Shown here: piece after piece, positions 23,100 to 30,227 of the stretch | Layout: every line of letters starts with the position of its first letter | Numbering within the stretch: the stretch's first letter is position 1 | Origin: Tannerella sp. | Lineage (GTDB): Bacteria; Bacteroidota; Bacteroidia; Bacteroidales; Tannerellaceae | DNA: 36,133 nucleotides | NCBI GenBank assembly: GCA_031266995.1 | Contig: JAIRZY010000095.1 | Coordinates: 1 to 36,133 of the forward strand | Direction of reading: 5' to 3' | Position numbers and translations under genes: made by a program | The notes under the pieces: model-generated | Database searches by the model: none | What the model was told of the DNA's origin: nothing | Seen by the model: the letters and a program-made list of their open reading frames with translations, nothing else

Positions 23100-25037
23100 T
23101 CACTGCACCGCTATCTCGCGTTCGTCGAGCGCCCCGGCGCGCGTGGTGGTGAGCGTGGCCTTGAGGCCGAGCTTGCCGGCGCCATAGACGCGGAGGCGGA
23201 AGGTGAGCGTGTTGTCCGATTCGCCTCCGGCATAGCCTGCCTCGCCGAAATAGCGGTTCGAGGGCGTGGAGGGCGCGGCGAGGTTGCGCGGGCGGCGGGG
23301 CTGGCTGAGCGTGTTGTCCAGCACGCGGAAGCGCGCCTGCACATCGGCGGTCGACTCGGCGGCGGCGGCGGTAAACTCGATGTCGAAGCGGTCGGGCTTC
23401 ACGATCTTCACCAGATCGGCCTGGCGGAGCGCCGTCGGCAGCCGTCCCGTGTTGCGATAGGTGATGCTGACGCGATAGTCGGTCGAGTCTTTGCCGTAGC
23501 TTCTGGTACGGCGAACGTCGTACCCGCCCCACTCCAGCGCCGGCAGGTGGAGCACCATCGCGAGGTTGAAGAGCGCCTCGTTGCGTATCCACGGCTCCAG
23601 ATGGCGGGAGGGCGCGTTCTGGCTGAAAAATTTGGGATCCCAGCCGCCCGTTTCGACCCGTCCCAGCGTCGGATGGTCACATTCGCGCCAGGCGATGAAT
23701 CCCTCGCCGCCGTTCTCGCGCTCGTCCCATATCAGCTGGTCAAGCTCGTCCTTTTCGCCGTCGCCGTTGAGGTCTTCCTTCGGGCGGGCGTTGTCCCACA
23801 GCTCGTCGCCATACCATATCGCGCCGTAGTAGAAGTATCCGAAGTCCGGCCCGTGACCAAAGAGCGGCATGCCCGCGCCGCTGCTGTAGTCGAAATACAC
23901 GTCGCCCGCACGCTCGTATCCCGTGAAGCTCTGTCCCAGGCGGTCGAAGTAGCGGTACCACGTCAGGTCTTCGGGATACATCCGATCTTCGGACTTCGAG
24001 GTGCTGGGCGGGCGCAGGTGCATCGGCACGCGCGTATCCATCGAGTTGACGACGTATATGTTCGGATTGTCGAGCAGGAAGGCGACGACCGAGCGCGTCT
24101 CGGCCTCGCTCAGCGGGAACTCGCCGGCCCCGCCCTGCGTCCATCCGCGGCCGGTAGCCTCCGTCATCGGGCGCCAGTTTTCGGGGTAATTGCGGTGCAG
24201 GTCGAGGCCGCCGATGCCGTCCTCGCCGATGCGCCCGTCGCCGTCGCGGTCGAGGCCCTCGGCGACGACGCGATAGTCGCCCTTTCCCGCGCCGACGAAT
24301 TTCATGATCCGTCCGCTCGCGTCGCGCGGGTCGATCACGTAGTCGCCCTCCGCGTCTTTGTAGCGCATCCGCACGATGTTGCCGTCGCCGTCGATGTCCG
24401 CCGGACTGTCTTCGTCGAGCAGTCCGTCGCCGTCCTGGTCATACGGGCGCACCGTGCTGCGGTTCATCTGCGCGGTGTGGATATACAGGTTGTGGCCGTC
24501 GGGGTTGTTGATCGGGCGCAGATAGATCGCGTTCCTGTCCAGCGCGCGCGTCACGTCGTCGTCGCGCCCGTAGTTCGTCAGCAGGTAATTCATCAGCCAG
24601 AGCACCGACTCGGCACTTGTCACCTCGCCGCTGTGGCGGTTGCCCTCGAAGAAGGCGGCCGGCTTGAGCGTCGGCGCGCCGGTCCTGCGGTTCGTGAGCG
24701 TCATCTGCAAAATGGGGCGCCCCTCGTAGCTGCGCGCCGTCTCGTAGAGGTCGACGAGGTCGGGATACGCCTCGGCAAAGCGCTTCATCCACGTGTATAT
24801 CACTTCGGCCGAATGATAGCGGTCAAACCGCAGCTCGCCCGTGGCCTCATACTCCACGTGACGGTTACGCACCTTCGGAAAGAAACTGACGCCGTGGCGG
24901 TATCCGGCTACGGTGTATATCTTCGACGTATCCGATTCCGGAAACACGGCCTTTTCCAGCGTACGCACCTGCGCCGCAACGGGCAGGGACAGGCAGCCAC
25001 ATGCTGCGAGAATAAAGGGAATAAGATTCTTCATCAT
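23100..25037 (-). CDS. M14-family zinc carboxypeptidase with Ca-binding-like loops, third zinc ligand changed
   Basis: This exported M14 peptidase of 645 residues is the last gene of a three-peptidase operon. A signal peptide ends at about residue 22 (PVAAQ). Zinc ligands His135 and Glu138 lie in NRHSGE, the family NPDG lies in RPINNPDGHN, DLHRNYPENW carries the substrate Arg, and GDELWDN offers the catalytic Glu. Where its two operon neighbours have NYH or EYH, this protein has VNSMDTR, placing Asp334 at the third zinc ligand. DxDGDG loops resembling EF-hand calcium sites occur several times (DQDGDGLLDED, DIDGDGNI, DRDGDGRIGED, DLNGDGEKDE). A beta-rich C-terminal domain follows. Activity is therefore less certain than for its neighbours. 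The start may be the first or second Met. Confidence 0.93.
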   Translation of the reverse strand: MMKNLIPFILAACGCLSLPVAAQVRTLEKAVFPESDTSKIYTVAGYRHGVSFFPKVRNRHVEYEATGELRFDRYHSAEVIYTWMKRFAEAYPDLVDLYETARSYEGRPILQMTLTNRRTGAPTLKPAAFFEGNRHSGEVTSAESVLWLMNYLLTNYGRDDDVTRALDRNAIYLRPINNPDGHNLYIHTAQMNRSTVRPYDQDGDGLLDEDSPADIDGDGNIVRMRYKDAEGDYVIDPRDASGRIMKFVGAGKGDYRVVAEGLDRDGDGRIGEDGIGGLDLHRNYPENWRPMTEATGRGWTQGGAGEFPLSEAETRSVVAFLLDNPNIYVVNSMDTRVPMHLRPPSTSKSEDRMYPEDLTWYRYFDRLGQSFTGYERAGDVYFDYSSGAGMPLFGHGPDFGYFYYGAIWYGDELWDNARPKEDLNGDGEKDELDQLIWDERENGGEGFIAWRECDHPTLGRVETGGWDPKFFSQNAPSRHLEPWIRNEALFNLAMVLHLPALEWGGYDVRRTRSYGKDSTDYRVSITYRNTGRLPTALRQADLVKIVKPDRFDIEFTAAAAESTADVQARFRVLDNTLSQPRRPRNLAAPSTPSNRYFGEAGYAGGESDNTLTFRLRVYGAGKLGLKATLTTTRAGALDEREIAVQ

Positions 25038-25042
25038 TTTGT

Positions 25043-26884
25043 TCAGGATTTATTTGATAACGGGATTCTGATGCTGGCCTTTCCGCCGAGCGCGGAGTCG
25101 AGCGAGAGATCGAGCACGGCGTTGGGGCTGCTGCTGAGCACGACGTAGCGAAACACCTGCGTTGCGCTGCCGCGGGCGCGAAATTCGACCGTCTCGCCGG
25201 CCTGCGTCGCCTCCTTTCTGTACTGCGTGCGGTAAAACGCGGGCGTCGCGCCGCCCCCCGTCCCGTTGTCCACCGGGTTGACGACCGTGCCCGACGAGAC
25301 GGTCGCCCTGATGCGGTCGGGCGTGTAGCGCTTCATCAGCACCGAACGGTCGGAGGCCGTCGGAAACAGGCGGTCGTTCACCACCTCGACTTCGACTTCA
25401 TACACATTGCTGCCCGTCTTCTTCACCGAGCAGTTTCCGAACGACAGCCGCGGCAGTTGCTCGATGCAGTACATGACATACATGCACTGCTTGTCGGCCT
25501 CCTGCTCGATGTAGCGCGGCGGAGGCGTCCGCCCGACATGCTTCTTCGACGTGCCGCCGATCCAGATGTCGCCCAGTTGCGGATGCGCCGCCCTGTGCGG
25601 CTTCACCCACGCGTCGCCGCCCAGGTCGAGGGCGACCCATTTCGCATACTCCTCGTCCGACACGTATCCGTCGCCGTCCGTATCCGCGAAAGGCGTCGGC
25701 GCGCCCCACAACTCGATCAGGAACGAATAGGCGCCGAGCAGGTAGTACGACGTCGCCAGATGCTCGCCGTATTCGTTCCCCGCCTCCGGCTCGTACGTCT
25801 TCAGGATATACAGGCCGGCGCTGACGGTACGGTTGAACACGTCGGCGTCGTGCTGATATTCGGGGTCGACGCGCCGCGGCGAGACGAAGCGGTAGATGTC
25901 CTTCGCATCCGACGGGATTTCGCGCCGTGTCGTGGCTGCGGCGGGGCGCTTCGCCTCGGGAGGCATCATGTACATGATCAGGCGGCCCACGTTATGATAG
26001 TTGAACGAGACGAGGATATTTTTCTTCGCAAGCTGGAAGTTCAGCACGTTGCGCGTCTCGGGTTCGGACAGGGGATACGACTTGCCGTTTTCCTTGCGGA
26101 AGTCCCACGGGAAATTGCGGTTCGGGTCGATGCCGCCCAAGTCGTCCTCGGCCAGCTCGCCGTCGCCATCGTTGTCGAAGCCTTCGCCCCCGATGCGGCG
26201 GAAGCGCGTGCCTTCCCACCAGTCGCCCTCCGCGATGCGTACGAAGCGCATCCCGTCGCGGCTCAGGCGATACTCGCCGCTGCGGTCTTCGGCATACATC
26301 ACCGACAGCTCGCCGTCGCCGTCCACGTCCTCCGTCATGTCTTCGTCATACAGCCCGTCGCGGTCGTCGTCGACGGGGCGGAACGGTTCGCGCGGATTGT
26401 TTTCCGTATTGGGAAAGCGCACGTACGAGTCGTTGCCGTCGACGTTGAAGCCGGGCAGGATATACACCGTCGAGCGGTTGAGCGATTCATGCACGCGCGC
26501 ATCATAGTCGTAGCGCGTGAGCAGGTACCAGGCGAGATAGAGCGAGCACGTGATGCCGTTCACCTCGTTGCCATGTATCGCGCCGTCGACCCATACGGCC
26601 GGCTTGGACGTATCCGCGCCGGTGTTCTTCGCCGTGAGCGTCATCACATACATCTCGCGCCCCATGCGGCTGCGACCGATACTCTCGACGCGGCACAGGT
26701 GGGGATACTTCTTCTCGAGGTCCATCATGATCTTTACCCATTCGTCATACGCGTAATACTGTTTCCAGTTGATGACGAAATCCGTCTCTCCGTGCGGACG
26801 TCCGAGCTTCTCCTGCTTCCGGCTCTGGGCCGTGGCCGCGAGCGTCAGTGCGAGGAGGAACAGTGAAATCATATATCGTTTCAT
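25043..26884 (-). CDS. M14-family zinc carboxypeptidase with Ca-binding-like loops
   Basis: This 613-residue exported peptidase is the middle gene of the operon, 5 bp before the last M14 gene and 19 bp after the first. The signal peptide ends around residue 19 (AATAQS). Zinc ligands are His and Glu of IHGNEVNG and His of FNYHNVGR. DPNRNFPWDF carries the substrate Arg and LIELWGAP the catalytic Glu, so the active site looks complete. Aspartate-rich loops, DDRDGLYDED, DVDGDGELS, DNDGDGELAEDD and DTDGDGYVSDEE, resemble EF-hand calcium sites inserted in the catalytic domain. A beta-domain of about 120 residues ends the protein. It probably trims C-terminal residues of peptides at the surface or in the periplasm. 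Confidence 0.95.
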   Translation of the reverse strand: MKRYMISLFLLALTLAATAQSRKQEKLGRPHGETDFVINWKQYYAYDEWVKIMMDLEKKYPHLCRVESIGRSRMGREMYVMTLTAKNTGADTSKPAVWVDGAIHGNEVNGITCSLYLAWYLLTRYDYDARVHESLNRSTVYILPGFNVDGNDSYVRFPNTENNPREPFRPVDDDRDGLYDEDMTEDVDGDGELSVMYAEDRSGEYRLSRDGMRFVRIAEGDWWEGTRFRRIGGEGFDNDGDGELAEDDLGGIDPNRNFPWDFRKENGKSYPLSEPETRNVLNFQLAKKNILVSFNYHNVGRLIMYMMPPEAKRPAAATTRREIPSDAKDIYRFVSPRRVDPEYQHDADVFNRTVSAGLYILKTYEPEAGNEYGEHLATSYYLLGAYSFLIELWGAPTPFADTDGDGYVSDEEYAKWVALDLGGDAWVKPHRAAHPQLGDIWIGGTSKKHVGRTPPPRYIEQEADKQCMYVMYCIEQLPRLSFGNCSVKKTGSNVYEVEVEVVNDRLFPTASDRSVLMKRYTPDRIRATVSSGTVVNPVDNGTGGGATPAFYRTQYRKEATQAGETVEFRARGSATQVFRYVVLSSSPNAVLDLSLDSALGGKASIRIPLSNKS

Positions 26885-26903
26885 AGCTTGATTCTTTTAT
26901 ACA

Positions 26904-28772
26904 TTAATAATTTACCTCTTTCACGACCGTACCCCCCTTGAGCGAGGAGGCAACGATGCTGATCTTCTCCCGCCCTTCGACGGCGACGGTCCAGCGCAGC
27001 GTCTTCCTGTGGCCGCCCCGCATTTCGAAGCCGGGTATCTGCATCTGGCCGTACAGGTTGCCTATCTTCTCGCACGGATTGCCTGCGAGGAAGATGAGGC
27101 GGTTGTGCTCGCCCGTGAGCCAGACGACGTCGCCGCGGTTGAACGCCATCCGCTCCGTATGCGACAGCCCGGTCGGCAGCGCTCCCGTGTTTTCCACTTC
27201 AGCGGTGATTTCGAGTACGGTCGTTCCGCCCGTCGACTGCTTTTTGACGTTGACGGAGTTGACGGTCATCTGCGGCATGAGCCGTGTGCGGTAGAGGTCG
27301 AACTGCCATTGCCGTTCGCAGATGCGCTCGAGCGTCTCGCCGGGAAAAGCGTTGTTGCGCCCGATGTGTCCCACCCATCCGCCGACCTCGACGTCGCCAT
27401 GCTTCGGATGCTTCGCCAGCTTCCAGTCGAGGTAGTAGTTCATGCTCTTTTCGTCAAGATACGTGAGTACGGCGCGCTGCAGCTCGGTGTCCTTCAGGCC
27501 TGCCAGCGCAGGTATGTCGTGAGCGGGATTCCACAGCTCGGTCACGAGGGAGTATATGCCACACTGCTTATAGAGCCAGTCGAGAAAGAGGCCATAGTAA
27601 GCAGAGCGCCCCTCGGCCTCGTTGTAGGGCACACGCCATTCGTATGGCAGGACATATCCGCGCCGGGCGGCAAACGGGTTTGTGCTGTTTCGCTGCTCAT
27701 CCCGGTACTGCGGAATGGCTTTCGGATTCTTCCACGCTTCGGGCATCTCGACACCCATCAGCTCCATATATTTGCGTCCCATAATCAGGTCGTACACGGC
27801 GATGTCGCGGCCTTCCATCCCGCCGTCGCCCGTGGAACCCATCGGACGGTAAACGTGTCCGCCCTGCGTGTGGTATTCGTTGACCATGATGATGTTCGGG
27901 TGGGTGATGATGAACTCGCAAAGGGCGTGTACTTCGGGCGCCGAGGTCGGGTATTCGCCCGTGCCTCCCGGCATTGTTGTCGTGAGGTTCCACCACGCTT
28001 CGGGGAAGTTGCGATTGATGTCGATGCCACGGTCGGCCTGCGCTTCGGACTCGACGCTGTAGCGCTGAGGGTCGGGATAGGTCTCGCCCTCACGCCATGC
28101 GACCATCAGGCGCGGGTCGACGGGGTCTTTCACGTAGCGTCCTTCGGGCGAAGGGTAGCGTATCTGCGACATGAGGCGGTCGCCGTTCAGGTCGCGACGC
28201 TGCGGGACGGTGGCGGTATCGGTCTGGTACATCGAGTTCGTGCGCTGCGGCGCGCCGAGGTCGACGGTATTGTACAGTCCGTCGGGGTTGTTGGCCGGGC
28301 AGACGTAGAATACCTTCGTGTCTACCATTGCCGTAATCTCGGCATCTTCGCCGTAGGCCGAGAGCAGGCGGTCGATGAAGTAGAGGCATACCTCGGTGCC
28401 CGTCTGCTCGTTGCCGTGGGTGGCGCCGGTCAGCATGTGGCCGCCCTTGCCCGTGTGGAGGGGCATGACGGGAGGTTCGGGTACTTCGAGTCGCCGTTCG
28501 TGCACGAGCGTGATCTCGCGGTCGAGCGTTGCGCCCGTCTTACGGTTCGTGATGACGAGCACGTAGATGGGCCGCTGCTGAAAGCTCTTGCCGATTACGG
28601 TCAGCTCCGTAATGTCGGGATAGGCGCGGTGGACGGCAGTCAGATAGTCGACCGTACCTGTGTAGCCGTGATAGCGGTCGAATGCGATGGGTACCTTGCG
28701 CGCGGCAGACGCCGGCAGGCAGAGCACGACCGGCAGGATCAAACATAAATACAATCTGATACAATGTTTCAT
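26904..28772 (-). CDS. M14-family zinc carboxypeptidase
   Basis: This 622-residue exported peptidase is the first gene of the three-M14 operon. I use the ATG at 28772 (MKHCIRLYLCLILP), because the ORF-track start at 28847 lies upstream of the likely -7 element (28834-28841) and adds a non-secretory leader. Zinc ligands are His and Glu of THGNEQTG and His of NEYHTQGGH. INRNFPEAWW holds the substrate Arg and VTELWNPAHD the catalytic Glu, so the active site is complete. It has only one weak aspartate loop (DLNGDR), unlike its neighbours. The C-terminal 110 residues form a beta-domain (VLEITAEVENTGALPTGL). It shares the operon with two relatives, suggesting complementary specificities. Confidence 0.95.
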   Translation of the reverse strand: MKHCIRLYLCLILPVVLCLPASAARKVPIAFDRYHGYTGTVDYLTAVHRAYPDITELTVIGKSFQQRPIYVLVITNRKTGATLDREITLVHERRLEVPEPPVMPLHTGKGGHMLTGATHGNEQTGTEVCLYFIDRLLSAYGEDAEITAMVDTKVFYVCPANNPDGLYNTVDLGAPQRTNSMYQTDTATVPQRRDLNGDRLMSQIRYPSPEGRYVKDPVDPRLMVAWREGETYPDPQRYSVESEAQADRGIDINRNFPEAWWNLTTTMPGGTGEYPTSAPEVHALCEFIITHPNIIMVNEYHTQGGHVYRPMGSTGDGGMEGRDIAVYDLIMGRKYMELMGVEMPEAWKNPKAIPQYRDEQRNSTNPFAARRGYVLPYEWRVPYNEAEGRSAYYGLFLDWLYKQCGIYSLVTELWNPAHDIPALAGLKDTELQRAVLTYLDEKSMNYYLDWKLAKHPKHGDVEVGGWVGHIGRNNAFPGETLERICERQWQFDLYRTRLMPQMTVNSVNVKKQSTGGTTVLEITAEVENTGALPTGLSHTERMAFNRGDVVWLTGEHNRLIFLAGNPCEKIGNLYGQMQIPGFEMRGGHRKTLRWTVAVEGREKISIVASSLKGGTVVKEVNY

Positions 28773-28833
28773 ACGGAATTGATTATATAAATTAAACTTC
28801 TTAATATGTCTCCACGTAAATAGAAAACAGATG

Positions 28834-28841
28834 CAAATGTA
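28834..28841 (-). promoter_or_regulatory. -7 element of the three-M14 operon
   Basis: The minus strand reads TACATTTG followed by C, an exact TAnnTTTG match, about 60 bp before the chosen ATG. No clear -33 TTTG is found 19-21 bp upstream. Confidence 0.6.
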
Positions 28842-28874
28842 CAACAATTATTGAACATTTAATACCGTTCCGGT

Positions 28875-28912
28875 GATTCAATGATGCAAAGATTCAATGA
28901 TTCCATGATTCT
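28875..28912. repeat. Short GATTCAATGAT repeats
   Basis: GATTCAATGAT occurs twice, with a third degenerate copy (CCATGATTC) beside it, between the divergent M14 operon and fecR-like gene. A small hairpin, CCGGC agc GCCGG, follows near 28925-28938. Confidence 0.5.
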
Positions 28913-29009
28913 GCGACCGGGGAGGCCGGCAGCGCCGGTGCATGGAGCTGTGTCACACGCGGTTTATACTTATTGAATATATAAGGTAAAATTTTTTTAA
29001 TGACACGCA

Positions 29010-29038
29010 TAGGGTTCCCCGCGTTTGCAGTGTCATAC
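29010..29038 (+). promoter_or_regulatory. Possible ECF-sigma-type promoter before FecR
   Basis: TAGGG, about 16 bp, then GTGTCATAC lies just upstream of the FecR start and does not match TAnnTTTG. From memory, TAGGGG...GTCTTATA-like strings often precede FecR genes in Bacteroides, so an ECF sigma may read it. This is a recollection, not a verified match. Confidence 0.35.
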
Positions 29039-29052
29039 ATAAAATCGAATCA

Positions 29053-30060
29053 ATGGAACGACACATACCCTGGGAACTGCTGATATCCCACCTGAATCAT
29101 GAAACGAACGCCGACGAAGAGGCCGTACTGACGCAGTGGCGCAGAACGGACGCGAATGAACTCATGTACAGAGATATTGCCTCCCTGTGGGACGAGATAC
29201 GCCACGAGGCGAGCGCCTACGAGCCTGACCGCGATTACTACTGGAAGAAGCTGGAAGCAAGGCTGAACGCGATGGAACGGCAGAAAGAGGCGCGCCTGAC
29301 CGTCCCGCTGCGCAGGCTGCGCGCAGCCGTCGCCGTCGCCGCCACGCTGCTCGTTATCGTCGTGGCAGGCGCCTACCTGCTTGGCACGACGCGGACGAAG
29401 CGCGAGACGGGCGTTCAGACATGCAGGGCGGTGAGCGGAAAGACGCAGCTCGTGCTGCCGGACGGCAGCCTTGTATGGCTCAATCTCGGCTCGACGCTGA
29501 CGTACGAAACTCCGTTTACGCACCGTCGCGAAGTAACGCTCGGCGGAGAGGCGCTCTTCGAGGTGCGAAAGGACGGCTCGCACCCGTTTACGGTAAGGGC
29601 CGATGACGTGAGTATCACCGTATTGGGAACGCGCTTCAATGTGCACGCCTACGCGGAGGAGGCCGACATACGCGTCGCGCTGCTCGACGGCGCGGTGCAC
29701 GTGGAGGCCGACGGCAAGGCGCGCGACATGGCACCCGGCGATGTCGTGGCGTTCGACCGCGAAACGCACCTGCTCACGGTCATGGAGTCCGACGCCGACG
29801 TCGAGTCATGCTGGGCAAACAGCGCCTGCTCGTTCGAGGCAAAGACGCTCGGCTACATCTGCAGGCGCCTCGAGCGATGGTATAACGTTGACATACGCCT
29901 CGACGCCTCGATCGCCGAGGCGCAGACGTACACGTTCACCGTCACCGACGAGCCGCTCGAGACGGTGCTCCAAATCATGTCGCGCATCAATCCCCTCCGC
30001 TATTCATTCGACGGAGAGCGGACGGTTACGATATCGCAAGTCAAACACTTAAAACACTGA
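29053..30060 (+). CDS. FecR-family anti-sigma factor
   Basis: This 335-residue inner-membrane regulator is expected to hold an ECF sigma factor until a TonB-dependent transporter signals. The N-terminal cytoplasmic part (1-90) precedes one membrane helix (about 91-112: AVAVAATLLVIVVAGAYLLG). The FecR domain lies in the periplasm (about 125-220, GKTQLVLPDGSLVWLNLGS), then a C-terminal DUF4974-like domain (about 265-330, KTLGYICRRLERWYNVDIRLD). The SusC 168 bp downstream carries the STN domain needed to talk to it. The sigma factor that usually sits directly upstream is missing; the upstream neighbour is the divergent M14 operon. It may therefore act with a distant sigma. Confidence 0.95.
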   Translation: MERHIPWELLISHLNHETNADEEAVLTQWRRTDANELMYRDIASLWDEIRHEASAYEPDRDYYWKKLEARLNAMERQKEARLTVPLRRLRAAVAVAATLLVIVVAGAYLLGTTRTKRETGVQTCRAVSGKTQLVLPDGSLVWLNLGSTLTYETPFTHRREVTLGGEALFEVRKDGSHPFTVRADDVSITVLGTRFNVHAYAEEADIRVALLDGAVHVEADGKARDMAPGDVVAFDRETHLLTVMESDADVESCWANSACSFEAKTLGYICRRLERWYNVDIRLDASIAEAQTYTFTVTDEPLETVLQIMSRINPLRYSFDGERTVTISQVKHLKH

Positions 30061-30095
30061 CATGCCTATGGAAGAGGACGAATAACAGGAAAAGA

Positions 30096-30198
30096 GCTGC
30101 CGGGATATGCCGTCCCGGCAGCCTGGGAGAACAACCCTCCCGAGAGAAAAACACCCGAATCGCCTGCATAGGAGTTGCACCTCCGGGACGGCGATTCG
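30096..30198 (+). promoter_or_regulatory. Structured region between fecR-like gene and SusC
   Basis: Three hairpins follow one another. The first is a perfect 10-bp stem GCTGCCGGGA/TCCCGGCAGC (30096-30122). The second is GGGAG/CTCCC (30125-30141). The third is a 9-bp stem CGAATCGCC/GGCGATTCG (30156-30198) enclosing GGAG/CTCC. There is no T-tract, so these look like mRNA processing, stability or regulatory structures rather than a simple terminator. Confidence 0.5.
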
Positions 30199-30227
30199 AA
30201 ATACCAAACTTAATAATTTGCAAAAAT

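Noticed and set aside
23100-26884. Cellulosome-type dockerins
   Set aside because: The DxDGDG loops are scattered in the catalytic region rather than paired in a terminal module, and no cohesin is present.
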